Source: Hyphomicrobiales bacterium (GTDB lineage: Bacteria; Pseudomonadota; Alphaproteobacteria; Rhizobiales; Beijerinckiaceae). From it: DNA of 34,887 nucleotides. The stretch lies in NCBI GenBank assembly GCA_947455025.1, contig CANGLU010000030.1, positions 1 through 34,887 on the forward strand. The letters are read 5' to 3'. Position numbers and translations under genes: made by a program. The notes beneath the pieces were generated by a model. It was not told the DNA's origin. It did no database searches and was given only the letters and a program-made list of their open reading frames with translations. Below, one piece after another: positions 7,774 through 16,534 of the stretch. How positions within the stretch are numbered: the stretch's first letter is position 1; every line of letters starts with the position of its first letter.

Positions 7774-9273
7774 TTAAGAATGGCAAGAGCTCGGGTCTGC
7801 GTGTCGATCATACGCCGCAGGCCCGATCTTTACATCGGTTAGTCGATATAAGACAAAATTTTCGATTACAGTATCGCCGTATTTACGTTCTACGAAACCA
7901 ATCCGTTCGGCTGTGCCGTAACATTCTTTATGGCTCGCAATAAATCCATCGCCCTCATTTGCCCAATCGATAAATAAGGCTGGTTTCTTTGTTAGATCAG
8001 GATCAGGGGCGGGTAAAAATCCGTATCGGACGCGTTCATTGATTTGAGCCACTTCGCCTTTACCCCGCAAGGCAAAGCTTAAAGCGCCCGTATGTTCGTA
8101 AGTACTCGTTGCAATCCAAGATGAGCCGGTTTCGTTCTCCTTCGCGATCAACTCGTCTCCTAACTCCGCCCATCCTTGCGTCAGCATAGCCGGATTACGG
8201 GATGGTTCGATTGGCAAAAAGGGATGTAAAATTTCCACGAAAAAGATCAATCCGATTCCGTATCCTGATGCGACGGACCATTGATAAAGCCGGGGTTCCT
8301 TTCGTTGGCTTATCGCCCATGCCGCCAATATGGAGAAGGCGGGCATCAGAGGGGCTGGCCAATTCCCATTAACGCGATCATGCAGCGAATGAATCGTTAA
8401 ATAGGCCAGAAAGGGCAATGATAAGGCGATAAGAAATCCTTGACCGGTTTCTCTGTCGCGCCACAATGAATAAAGGGACCACCCAATTCCTGTGAAAGCC
8501 AATATGCCAATAAGCGGTGTCATGAGCAGCCATTGCACGCCGACTAACTCAAAGAAATGACTTGGATTAAACTCTTCTCCGACCGTCCGACCTAGTTGTT
8601 TGGCGAATGAAACGAAATCATGATGAGCGTTCCAAATAATAACGGGCGCAAAAAGCGCGATAGCCAATAAGCCGCCGGTCCATGTTTCCCACTTGTTAAA
8701 CCAATGCCGTTGGCTTGGCACCAAAGTGAGCCAGAGGAGTATGCCGGCACCGAGAAACATTCCGGAATATTTAGATAATAAGCCAAGTCCGGCGGATAAT
8801 CCGATGGCAAGCCACCATTTTGAATTAGCTGAGTTTTTCAATTCGGCTAGAGCCCAAAGGGTGAGCCCCCAGAAAAAGACACTTGGAATATCCGGCGTAA
8901 TAACGATCGAGCCAAGGCTTACAATCAGCATTGAATTAAAAAAGATAACGGCACGATCTGCAATCTTGCTGTCGAAAAGCAAGGCCGCCGTTCGCCAAAG
9001 CAAGATCGAGCCAATCCCCGCTGAAAGCGGAGCAAGAATGCGGATACCCAAGCTGTTGTCGCCAATGACGCTTCGGCCCAGCGCGATCCACCATGCCACC
9101 ATTGGCGCATGATCATAGTATCCAAAGGATGGGGCCAATGCCCAGAGCCGATAATAGGCTTCATCAAACACAAGGCCGGTTTTTGCCGCGACGATCAAAC
9201 GAAGCGCCGTTACCCCGAAAACCAAGAGTAAAATTGGCGAATTTGGCAGAATTGGCACATGGATACGGGACAT
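7774..9273 (-). CDS. GT39-family (ArnT/PMT-like) membrane glycosyltransferase
   Basis: A 499-aa polytopic inner-membrane protein of the glycosyltransferase 39 type, which transfers sugars from polyprenyl-phosphate donors on the outer face of the membrane. The first periplasmic loop holds the catalytic-type FDEAYYRLWA, followed by YYDHAPM and, later, VITPDIP, all hallmarks of the bacterial GT39 group. About ten hydrophobic segments follow, and a soluble C-terminal tail of roughly 120 residues ends the protein. I chose the ATG at 9273 over an in-frame TTG at 9285. The acceptor (lipid A, a glycan or a protein) cannot be told. It stands alone on this strand. Confidence 0.78.
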   Translation of the reverse strand: MSRIHVPILPNSPILLLVFGVTALRLIVAAKTGLVFDEAYYRLWALAPSFGYYDHAPMVAWWIALGRSVIGDNSLGIRILAPLSAGIGSILLWRTAALLFDSKIADRAVIFFNSMLIVSLGSIVITPDIPSVFFWGLTLWALAELKNSANSKWWLAIGLSAGLGLLSKYSGMFLGAGILLWLTLVPSQRHWFNKWETWTGGLLAIALFAPVIIWNAHHDFVSFAKQLGRTVGEEFNPSHFFELVGVQWLLMTPLIGILAFTGIGWSLYSLWRDRETGQGFLIALSLPFLAYLTIHSLHDRVNGNWPAPLMPAFSILAAWAISQRKEPRLYQWSVASGYGIGLIFFVEILHPFLPIEPSRNPAMLTQGWAELGDELIAKENETGSSWIATSTYEHTGALSFALRGKGEVAQINERVRYGFLPAPDPDLTKKPALFIDWANEGDGFIASHKECYGTAERIGFVERKYGDTVIENFVLYRLTDVKIGPAAYDRHADPSSCHS

Positions 9274-9484
9274 TTTAGATGACAATTCCTAAATTTGAGG
9301 TCTCCAGCAGTCTGTTATCACCTTCTTCCTCCGTCGATCGCAATAGTCCCAAGGTTGAAAGATGTGAACGGGTGTGCAAAGGTTAATGTCTATTAATTTC
9401 GGTAAAAGACGGTAAAATTGCTCTCGTAATGGCCGTCTTTAGGCTACGCAGTATTCTAACGATTGGCGAAGAAAGACCTTCTTT

Positions 9485-9916
9485 ATGGCGGATGGATCTT
9501 ATCAGGCTGGTCTCCCGGCAGTGATTGACGGGGGTAATCAGTCCCGGATTACGCGAACGGACGAGCCGCCGATCGAAGGACGCTTCGAGCGTGCTTTTGA
9601 TGGCGACAATGAGTTCGTCCAAGAACCGCCCATCGAAATTGTTATAAATCCTCAAGAAATTCGCGAAAAAATACTGCATTATCTCGGTGCTGTTCTAGCA
9701 CGCTGTTGGATTGAGCGTGGGCTGTTAGACGAAATTGAGCGCGATGCCCATCGTACTTTGCGTCATCTGGGCATTCTTTTGCCCGACGAGATTGAAATTA
9801 AAGTTGAGCGACCCAACAAGGACCGTCCACGGCTTGTTATCTATGAACAGGATGAGGGCAGGCGCTTCCGCCGTCGTATTTGCTATCTCCAGCTGATCAT
9901 GATGGCAGGTAAGTAA
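9485..9916 (+). CDS. Hypothetical protein, 143 aa, not recognised
   Basis: I do not recognise a family. The protein appears soluble and charged. A proline- and acid-rich N-terminal segment (residues about 1-55, with two EPPIE motifs at 27-31 and 47-51) precedes an alpha-helical stretch (about 57-95: INPQEIREKILHYLGAVLA then ERGLLDEIERDAHRTLRHLG) and a basic beta-rich tail (KVERPNKDRPRLVIYEQDEG, RRFRRRICYLQL). There is no signal peptide or membrane span. It stands alone, with 212 bases back to the divergent GT39 gene and 99 bases to the next gene. Codon use and composition look like the neighbours, so it is probably a real gene. Confidence 0.55.
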   Translation: MADGSYQAGLPAVIDGGNQSRITRTDEPPIEGRFERAFDGDNEFVQEPPIEIVINPQEIREKILHYLGAVLARCWIERGLLDEIERDAHRTLRHLGILLPDEIEIKVERPNKDRPRLVIYEQDEGRRFRRRICYLQLIMMAGK

Positions 9917-10015
9917 GCAGTCTTGGCCAGCCGGCCCGTCGATTTTGGCGCTATGACGCCGTATAATTAGCTTATAGGGTCTTTCCTTGGCGTTTGATTT
10001 GTCGAGGATGGCAGT

Positions 10016-10771
10016 TTGTTTATTCCATTAAGTGACGTTTCCCCAATTGGTCTTGCGGCGATGTTTGCAGGACTATGTCTCGCATCATTGGCGCGGGGTT
10101 ATTCCGGATTTGGCTTTTCAGCTGTTTTGATCGCGAGCTGGTCGCTTGTTACGGACCCCGCTAAGGCCATCGCGGTCACTGTCTTGCTTGAAATTATAGC
10201 GAGCGTCATTCAAGCATTTTCCGTTTGGAAGCAGATCCCTTGGAAGCGCGTATTTTTATTGATGGGCGGTGCCACTCCGGGGATGCTGTTGGGCGTGCTC
10301 GTTCTGACCTCTGTCCCAGTGAATACGCTAAAACTAATTCTTGCAGTTTTTGTTTTGTCCGCGGCAGGCTTGCTGTCTCTAGGATGGAAGCTAAAGGCGC
10401 GCGCCAATAATGTAGGCACGTTTGGTGTCGGCGTTGCTTCTGGAATCGTGAACGGATCCATTGGTATGGGTGGCTTACCTGTCGCGTTATTTCTTACCGC
10501 TGACGGTGACAGCCCCAGTATAATTCGTGCGGCTGTGGTAGCCTATTTTTTCTTGTTGGACATGCTCGGCCTTATTCTTTTTTCGCACATTGGAATTATC
10601 AGCGTTGAAACGGTGTCAATCGCCACAATGGCATTTCCAGTTCTACTCTTGGGCATGTACCTTGGAACACGGCATTTTCTAGGCGCAACGCCTGAAGGAT
10701 TTCGGCGTGTCACACTGTTTATGCTGATGGGTATTGCAATCATTGGGATCCTTCGTAGTCTGCTATTTTAA
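10016..10771 (+). CDS. TSUP-family (TauE/SafE) membrane transporter
   Basis: A 251-aa polytopic membrane protein with about eight hydrophobic segments. It has the TauE/SafE hallmarks: GLCLASLARGYSGFGFSAVL in the first repeat and the glycine-rich GIVNGSIGMGGLPVALF in the second, positions where family members carry matching loops. The family exports or imports organosulfur anions, sulfite or small carboxylates. The start is a TTG at 10016 behind an AGGA at 10005-10008; no in-frame ATG lies nearby. It ends 20 bases before the gamma-glutamyltransferase, so co-transcription is likely. A link to glutathione or gamma-glutamyl-compound breakdown is possible but unproven. Confidence 0.78.
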   Translation: MFIPLSDVSPIGLAAMFAGLCLASLARGYSGFGFSAVLIASWSLVTDPAKAIAVTVLLEIIASVIQAFSVWKQIPWKRVFLLMGGATPGMLLGVLVLTSVPVNTLKLILAVFVLSAAGLLSLGWKLKARANNVGTFGVGVASGIVNGSIGMGGLPVALFLTADGDSPSIIRAAVVAYFFLLDMLGLILFSHIGIISVETVSIATMAFPVLLLGMYLGTRHFLGATPEGFRRVTLFMLMGIAIIGILRSLLF

Positions 10772-10791
10772 TTGGGCGGAGAATATTGAAC

Positions 10792-12378
10792 ATGCGGGAT
10801 CTACATCTTCCGGGGCGATCAGTAGCGTATGGTTCAAATGGTGCTGTTGCGACATCGCAACAGCTGTCATCGACGATTGCGATGGAAGTCCTGCGCCATG
10901 GCGGTAATGCAATGGATGCCGCATTAACCGCTTCCGCAGTGCAATCTGTAATTGAACCACACAATACCGGGATAGGCGGTGATTGTTTCGCTTTATATTG
11001 GCGAGCCGATCAAAAAAAACTGTACGGTCTAAATGGGTCGGGATGGGCGCCCGCAGGCCTCTCTGACAAGTTTCTTTTAGATCAGGGTATTAATTCCATA
11101 GGCCTAGAGAGCGTTCACGCGGTAACCATTCCAGGCGCCATAGATGCGTGGTCGCGGCTTTTGTCCGATCACGGCACGCGCTCTTTTCCGGATATCCTTG
11201 CACCAGCGATTGAGCTGGCGGAAGGCGGCTTTCATGTTCATGAACGTACCGCGGCAGACTGGGAAGAAGAAGTCGTAAAATTGTCTAAAGATGAAGGTGC
11301 ACGCAGCAAGTTGCTCATCAACGGACGGGCCCCGAGGGCGGGCGAGCGAATGCGGTTTCCTGAACTTGCAACGACACTTCGACTTTTGGCCAGCGAAGGA
11401 CGGGACGCCTTTTACAAAGGGTCGATAGCCCAAGATCTAGTAAGCTTTTTAAAGTCAAAAGGCGGTTCGCATTCGCTTGCAGATTTTGCAGAATTTGAAA
11501 CCCATTATGTCAATCCAATCCACGCCCATTATCGTGGCGTTGACCTTTATCAGATACCGCCCAGTGGTCAGGGCATAACGTCCTTAGTCCTTTTACGAAT
11601 TTTAGATGGCTTTTCTTTTCAAGGCCTAGACCCCTTTGGTCCCGATCGTTTTCATTTGCAGATTGAAGCAACGCAACTCGCTTATTCTGTACGCGACGCC
11701 TTTGTGGCTGATCCTGCTTTTGCGCATGTACCTGTCGACGAGCTACTATCAGATCCATTCATCGCGTCGCTTCGTGATAAGATCGATTTAAGAAAAGCTT
11801 CGCCGAATTTGTCGCACATTCCGGCAAATTTTCAGCGTGATACAATTTATCTGACCGTTGCTGATAAATGGGGCAATTTATGTTCTTTTATTAATTCGCT
11901 CTATTTTTCGTTTGGCACCGGCATGGTCAGTCCAAAGACAGGTATTGCATTGCAAAACCGCGGAGCGTGTTTCAGAGTAGATCCTGGTCATCCGAACACG
12001 GTTGCCCCACGAAAACGTCCACTTCATACAATCATTCCAGCGATGGCCATGAAAAACGGAAAGCCCTGGCTATCTTATGGGGTCATGGGAGGTGCTTATC
12101 AGCCTGTGGGACAGGTGCATGTGATGCAGAATCTCCTCGATTTCGAAATGAATATTCAGGAGGCATTTGATGCGCCACGCGGCTTCCGGCGGTTGGATAG
12201 TTTTGAGGGAGAACGAGGGATTAGCGATAAGTTTATGCTTGACCTAGCCATGCGCGGCCATCCCGTTACGCGGCCCGAATTGCCTTTAGGAGGAGGGCAG
12301 GGCATTTTAGTCGCACCCGACGGCTCCTATTCCGCTGGAACGGATCCACGCAAAGACGGCACAGCACTCGCCTATTGA
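10792..12378 (+). CDS. ggt: Gamma-glutamyltransferase family protein (Ntn hydrolase), probably cytoplasmic
   Basis: Family members self-cleave and then hydrolyse or transfer gamma-glutamyl groups from glutathione, gamma-glutamyl amides and similar compounds. The 528-aa precursor has the family N-terminal core (EVLRHGGNAMDAALTAS, then EPHNTGIGGDCFALYW). The autoprocessing/catalytic threonine is T351 in RDTIYLTVADKWGN, followed by NSLYFSFGTGMVSPKTGI. No signal peptide is visible, unlike classical periplasmic Ggt, so it should act in the cytoplasm. The ATG at 10792 is preferred: GGAG sits 10 bases upstream, too close to an in-frame TTG at 10786. It follows the TSUP gene and lies 3 kb from the gamma-glutamyl ligase unit, where it could do the final hydrolysis. 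Cephalosporin or glutaryl acylase-like activity is an alternative. Confidence 0.82.
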   Translation: MRDLHLPGRSVAYGSNGAVATSQQLSSTIAMEVLRHGGNAMDAALTASAVQSVIEPHNTGIGGDCFALYWRADQKKLYGLNGSGWAPAGLSDKFLLDQGINSIGLESVHAVTIPGAIDAWSRLLSDHGTRSFPDILAPAIELAEGGFHVHERTAADWEEEVVKLSKDEGARSKLLINGRAPRAGERMRFPELATTLRLLASEGRDAFYKGSIAQDLVSFLKSKGGSHSLADFAEFETHYVNPIHAHYRGVDLYQIPPSGQGITSLVLLRILDGFSFQGLDPFGPDRFHLQIEATQLAYSVRDAFVADPAFAHVPVDELLSDPFIASLRDKIDLRKASPNLSHIPANFQRDTIYLTVADKWGNLCSFINSLYFSFGTGMVSPKTGIALQNRGACFRVDPGHPNTVAPRKRPLHTIIPAMAMKNGKPWLSYGVMGGAYQPVGQVHVMQNLLDFEMNIQEAFDAPRGFRRLDSFEGERGISDKFMLDLAMRGHPVTRPELPLGGGQGILVAPDGSYSAGTDPRKDGTALAY

Positions 12379-12384
12379 GGCAAA

Positions 12385-13128
12385 TTAGTCGCACTGCTGT
12401 AATTTAGCTTGCCAACACGCAATCGCGAGGCGCTCAGCTTCCGCGCGATCCTCGGCCGACATCATGCGCTCGATTTCATTCCGCGCTTTGACCGCCGTCT
12501 TTGCGGCCATTATGCGTTCCGGCGAATTATTTGTGAGACCGCTTGCGGCTAAACTCATCCACATGAATGCCCGTGGATAGCTTTGCTCAACGCCGTAGCC
12601 GTAACGATATAATTCACCTAACCCGACTTGCGACTCGATATCGCCGTTTGAAGCGCCGAGCTTAAACCAATGTAATGCTTCAGAAAAATCCTGCGAAACG
12701 CTGCCGCCATTTCTATAGATTTGCCCTAAATGACGTTGAGCTTCAATGACGCCTTTTTCGCCAACGTCCCTTAACAGGAGAATGGCGGCTTCCGGATCGT
12801 AGGATCCGTCCGTTTTGTCGAGATATAATTTGGCGAGGGCGAGCGAAGCGCCTAAGTGGTGCTTTTCCAAGGCTAAACGAAGCCAGCGCATGGCTGTTAT
12901 TTTATCATGTGCAACGCCGCGGCCTGATAAATACATCATCCCTAGACGATATTGGGCTTCCGGATCGCCTGCCGTTGCCGGAGGCGTCCATAATTGAACG
13001 GCGCCACTGTCATCGCCTCGCATAAGCGCATCTTGGCCCTCCGTTAGTGAATCCGCGGCAACCCCTTGGGCCAGTACTATTAGACCCATCAACAGCGCCG
13101 CCTGTCCTAAACGCTTGTAAATATTCAT
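12385..13128 (-). CDS. Secreted Sel1-repeat (TPR-like) protein
   Basis: A 247-aa exported protein. It begins with an n-region (MNIYKR), a hydrophobic core (AALLMGLIVLAQGVA) and a likely cleavage after AxA. The rest is built of Sel1-like repeats with the pattern A.Y.LG.MY..G.GV..D...A..W...A, seen at PEAQYRLGMMYLSGRGVAHD, IEAQRHLGQIYRNGGSVSQD and IESQVGLGELYRYGYGVEQS. Sel1 repeats are protein-binding scaffolds, so an adaptor role in the periplasm or envelope is expected, with no enzymatic activity. I chose the ATG at 13128 over an upstream TTG because it places the signal peptide correctly. It is convergent with ggt and divergent from the cytochrome cluster. Confidence 0.78.
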   Translation of the reverse strand: MNIYKRLGQAALLMGLIVLAQGVAADSLTEGQDALMRGDDSGAVQLWTPPATAGDPEAQYRLGMMYLSGRGVAHDKITAMRWLRLALEKHHLGASLALAKLYLDKTDGSYDPEAAILLLRDVGEKGVIEAQRHLGQIYRNGGSVSQDFSEALHWFKLGASNGDIESQVGLGELYRYGYGVEQSYPRAFMWMSLAASGLTNNSPERIMAAKTAVKARNEIERMMSAEDRAEAERLAIACWQAKLQQCD

Positions 13129-13321
13129 TAATTTGACCAATATTTTGAATTTCTACTCAGAATGACGTAAAATTATTAGGCGAGAAAGTGTGCGATATTC
13201 ACCGATAGTTGTATTAGCTGAAAGAGAATATTTATCGCTACGTCGCTATTTAGCCTTAATCATTTTTCACATAACTTAGATGTAAAATTCTGCCCAAGCT
13301 TGGATTCGTTGGAAATCAATT

Positions 13322-14458
13322 ATGGAATCAAACTCTTCACAAATGACGCCGGCTACGGTTCCCGTTTGGGATATTGGCGTTCGTATCTTTCATTGGGCTC
13401 TCTTGGCGGCGGTATTTGTCGCTGCCATGACTGGATTTTTTGGCTCACCAGATTCCCTCCAGATTCACTTAATTGCAGGCATATCTATCAGTCTTTTGGT
13501 CTTGTTTCGTTTAATATGGGGTTTTTCGGGCTCAACCTATGCGCGTTTCCGGACTTTTCTGTTTTCGCCTGTTAAAGTCAGAGAGAGAATTCAAGAAATG
13601 CGGGCTGGACGGCACACGCGATATATTGGCCATAATCCGCTGGGCGCGTGGATGATTTTTGCCCTTCTTGCATCTCTAATTTTTATTGTTTGCACCGGTA
13701 CGGTCGTATTGGGGGGCGTTTTCAAACAGGGGCCGTTGGCCTTCATCACAAGTTTCGCCACGGGGCGCTTTGTGCAGGAAATCCATCAAATTCTTGCTTT
13801 TGGATTGGTAGGTTTAATCGGCCTGCATCTGGCTGGCGTTGCTTATGAGACTGTTTTTGGCAAAGAGAAGCTTATATCGGCGATGATAAGCGGTAATAAG
13901 CCGGCCGGATCGAATGTTCCGGCACCGCGCTTTGCGCCAGCTCGACCGATTGTTGCGCTGATTGCCTTTATTGCCTTGGGAATGGCTGGAACGACGGGCG
14001 TCGCGAGCTTTGCTAGTCGCCCCGGTCTTGGCGTTCCGACGGCGGCTATCGACCCTCTTTATGCCAAAGAATGCGGTGCTTGCCATTTTGCCTATCATCC
14101 GAGCATGGGGACGGCGGCTTTATGGGATGGGGTTTTAAGCCATCTGGATCAACATTTTGGCGAAGATGCCAGTCTTCCAGATGCAACGCGTGCCCAATTG
14201 GCGGCCTATCTCAAGGAAAATTCTTCGGAACATTGGGATACGCGCATCGCCCATGTTTTAGCGACGGCAAATCCCAAGGAACCTCTGCGGTTTACGGCAA
14301 CCAGGTTCTGGACGCGGATGCATCGTGAAATTCCGGATCAGGTTTTTGCATCTAAGGCGGTAGGCTTTAAAGGGGCCTGCAATGCCTGCCATAGCGACGC
14401 GAAAACGGGGTTATTTGCCCCGCAAAATATTGAAATTCCTGAAGGAGCCCGTCTATGA
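13322..14458 (+). CDS. Cytochrome b561-dihaem cytochrome c fusion protein
   Basis: A 378-aa membrane electron carrier with two parts. Residues about 14-185 form a four-helix cytochrome b561/Ni-hydrogenase b-type domain, with candidate haem-b histidines H24, H49, H155 and H169. A transmembrane anchor (about 208-228) leads to a periplasmic dihaem cytochrome c (DHC) domain with haem motifs CGACH (251-255) and CNACH (353-357). It probably passes electrons from quinol to periplasmic c-type carriers. The next gene overlaps its stop (ATGA), and a stand-alone DHC paralogue follows. Partners and terminal acceptor are unknown. A 193-base gap upstream to the divergent Sel1 gene should hold its promoter; I see no clear motif. 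Confidence 0.82.
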   Translation: MESNSSQMTPATVPVWDIGVRIFHWALLAAVFVAAMTGFFGSPDSLQIHLIAGISISLLVLFRLIWGFSGSTYARFRTFLFSPVKVRERIQEMRAGRHTRYIGHNPLGAWMIFALLASLIFIVCTGTVVLGGVFKQGPLAFITSFATGRFVQEIHQILAFGLVGLIGLHLAGVAYETVFGKEKLISAMISGNKPAGSNVPAPRFAPARPIVALIAFIALGMAGTTGVASFASRPGLGVPTAAIDPLYAKECGACHFAYHPSMGTAALWDGVLSHLDQHFGEDASLPDATRAQLAAYLKENSSEHWDTRIAHVLATANPKEPLRFTATRFWTRMHREIPDQVFASKAVGFKGACNACHSDAKTGLFAPQNIEIPEGARL

Positions 14459-14868
14459 AACCGCGTCATTTTTTAGCCTTCTCCCTCATTTTACTAATGC
14501 CGGTCATGGCCTATGCGGGTGCAGCACAGAAGCCGATTATTGATGGTTACATGGCCGCCGCAAAGGCAGAAAATGCAGCGTTTTCAGGGTTTTCGGCGGA
14601 TCGTGGCAAAGCGTTTTTTCTAGCCAAACATGATGCGTCTCCGGAAACGCCTTCGTGCACGACGTGTCATACGGCGGATCCGACGAAGGCTGGGCAGACA
14701 AGGGCGGGGAAGGATGTGGCGCCGATGGCGGTTTCCAAGACTCCGGACCGTTTTACGGATGCTGAGAAGGTCGAAAAATGGTTTACTCGCAATTGCCAGA
14801 GTGTGATTGGCAGGGCGTGCACCGCGCAGGAAAAGGGTGATTTTATCACTTTTATGGCCAGCCTCTAA
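14455..14868 (+). CDS. Exported DUF1924 c-type cytochrome
   Basis: A 137-aa periplasmic monohaem protein. A signal peptide (residues 1-21, cleavage after AYA) is followed by the single haem motif CTTCH (68-72). The C-terminal block has NCQSVIGRACTAQEKGDFITF, which matches the conserved end of the DUF1924 family, where two further cysteines occur. The gene overlaps the preceding b561-DHC gene by 4 bases (ATGA), a strong sign of one transcript and translational coupling. DUF1924 and DHC genes are commonly found next to b561 genes, so the three are probably a single electron-transfer unit. Its specific partner is not known. Confidence 0.82.
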   Translation: MKPRHFLAFSLILLMPVMAYAGAAQKPIIDGYMAAAKAENAAFSGFSADRGKAFFLAKHDASPETPSCTTCHTADPTKAGQTRAGKDVAPMAVSKTPDRFTDAEKVEKWFTRNCQSVIGRACTAQEKGDFITFMASL

Positions 14869-14892
14869 GTATCTGATTTAAAAGAGTTTATC

Positions 14893-15372
14893 ATGAAAAA
14901 AATCATCGGAATCGGAACTTTTTCTTTGGCCCTTTTAGGGGTAAGTTTGGCACTAACTGGGACTGGAAATTCGGCTTTGCCGCAGGTTGATCCTGCTTAT
15001 GCCAAGGAATGTGGGGCGTGTCATATTCCCTACCCCGCCCAATATTTGCCGAAACGCTCTTGGGAGCGGATTTTGGGCAGTTTGGACAAGCATTTTGGTG
15101 AAAATGCCACGCTTTCGCCAAAAGCGCTGCAGCCGATCAAGGCCTATCTTGATTCACACGCGGCTGACGCCGCGTCAGGAAACCCGCGAATTATGCGTGA
15201 CGTTGCGGTGAATAATACGCCACTTCGGATAGTCGAAATGCCATTTTGGATACATATCCATCATCGAATGATAGAGCGAAAAGCATTTGATGCACCAAAG
15301 GTAAAGAGTGCCGGAAATTGCGGTGCGTGTCATCGCGGTGCAGCAAATGGCCAGTTTGGCGACGATGACTAA
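14893..15372 (+). CDS. Dihaem cytochrome c (DHC family), exported
   Basis: A 159-aa periplasmic protein with a signal or anchor peptide (residues about 1-28), then DPAYAKECGACHIPYP containing haem motif one (CGACH, 40-44) and a second CGACH at 143-147. The arrangement and the sequence DPxYAKECGACH repeat the C-terminal domain of the b561 fusion two genes upstream, so the two are paralogues and one may have arisen by duplication. Residues ILGSLDKHFGENATL match SHLDQHFGEDASL in the fusion protein. It is the last gene of the cytochrome unit and is followed by about 100 bases before the rhamnose transport genes. Confidence 0.85.
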   Translation: MKKIIGIGTFSLALLGVSLALTGTGNSALPQVDPAYAKECGACHIPYPAQYLPKRSWERILGSLDKHFGENATLSPKALQPIKAYLDSHAADAASGNPRIMRDVAVNNTPLRIVEMPFWIHIHHRMIERKAFDAPKVKSAGNCGACHRGAANGQFGDDD

Positions 15373-15476
15373 TATTTGACCAAAGATACTGATTGACCAT
15401 CAGGGAAGGGGAAGGGTAGCCTCACTTTTGACTTCGGCCCCGCAGAATGGGCCGGTCATACAACTGGAGGAAACCC

Positions 15477-16505
15477 ATGAGCGATATTACCCGTACAAGT
15501 CGTCGTGACCTTTTAAAGCTTGCTGCAATCGGCGCGGCCGGTGCTGCTTTGCCAATGCCGTTCATCACCCGTGCCCGCGCTGATAACAAGCGCATTGCGA
15601 TGGTCGTGAAAAATCTCGGCAACTCCTATTTTGATGCCTGTGCCAATGGTGCAAAACAAGCGGCAGCAGAAGTCGGTGGTTTTGAAATCATCTATACGGC
15701 ACCAACGAAAGCAACTGCTGAAGACCAGATTGCGATTATTGATTCGCTGATCGCTCAAAAGGTCGATGGCATTATCGTTTCGGCCAATGACGCGAACGCG
15801 CTTGTGCCTGTTGGTAAGAAAGCTGCTTCGCGCGGCATCAAGGTGATCTCGTTTGACTCGGCGATTGCGAAAGATGGCCGCATCATGCATCTCAACGCTT
15901 CTTCGACGCCATTGATTGGCGCCAAGCAAGTGCAGATGATTGCCAAGACGCTGAAGGGCGAAGGCGAAGTGGCTATTCTCTCGGCTGCATCCACAATGAC
16001 GAACCAGAACTCCTGGATCGCCGCGATGAAGGAAGAGTGGAAAAAGCCAGAATATGCGAAGATGCCATTGGTCGCGACCGTTTATGGCGATGACCAAGAC
16101 GATAAATCCTATCGCGAAATGCAAGCTCTCGTGAAGGCACATCCGAATTTGAAGGGTGTTATTTCGCCAACCACGATCGGCATTCGCTCAGGAGCTAAGG
16201 CCATTATCGATGGTGGCTTGATCGGCAAAGTGTTCATCACGGGTCTTGGCTTGCCATCCGAAATGAAGGATGCGGTGTTGAAGGGTGCATGCGATAGCTT
16301 CGCGATCTGGAACCCGGTTGAATATGGCTATTCCTCCACGCAGATTTTGATCAACATCTTGAATGGTGCCGATGCGAGCGCCGGCAAGACCGTCAAGATG
16401 GGCAAGAAGGGTGAAACCACGATCGGTGACGATGGTGAAGCCGCCATGGGCGAACCTTTCGAATTCAACAAGTCGAACGTCGAAGAATTCGCAAAGATCT
16501 TCTGA
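15477..16505 (+). CDS. rhaS: Rhamnose-type ABC transporter substrate-binding protein
   Basis: A 342-aa periplasmic sugar-binding protein of the ribose/rhamnose (peripla_BP_4) class. A Tat-type signal (SRRDLLKLAAIGAAGAAL, twin arginine at 9-10, cleavage near ARA-D at 35) is followed by the lobe I start KRIAMVVKNLGNSYFDACANG. VDGIIVSANDANALVPV and VISFDSA are typical binding-cleft segments. The start is fixed by GGAGG at 15466-15470. The order SBP, double ATPase, two permeases and RhaM strongly supports L-rhamnose or a related 6-deoxysugar as ligand. Another pentose or deoxyhexose cannot be excluded. A hairpin follows the gene. Confidence 0.82.
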   Translation: MSDITRTSRRDLLKLAAIGAAGAALPMPFITRARADNKRIAMVVKNLGNSYFDACANGAKQAAAEVGGFEIIYTAPTKATAEDQIAIIDSLIAQKVDGIIVSANDANALVPVGKKAASRGIKVISFDSAIAKDGRIMHLNASSTPLIGAKQVQMIAKTLKGEGEVAILSAASTMTNQNSWIAAMKEEWKKPEYAKMPLVATVYGDDQDDKSYREMQALVKAHPNLKGVISPTTIGIRSGAKAIIDGGLIGKVFITGLGLPSEMKDAVLKGACDSFAIWNPVEYGYSSTQILINILNGADASAGKTVKMGKKGETTIGDDGEAAMGEPFEFNKSNVEEFAKIF

Positions 16506-16534
16506 TCTTTCATTTCGTATGATGTGACGTAACC

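Noticed and set aside
9383-9396. TTAA-N6-TTAA between the GT39 gene and the 143-aa gene, as a second CtrA box
   Set aside because: The spacer is six, not seven, and neither neighbour is a known CtrA target.
15513-16142. A 209-codon reverse-strand ORF inside rhaS
   Set aside because: Opposite a well-supported binding protein; no domain, odd H/R/C-rich composition.
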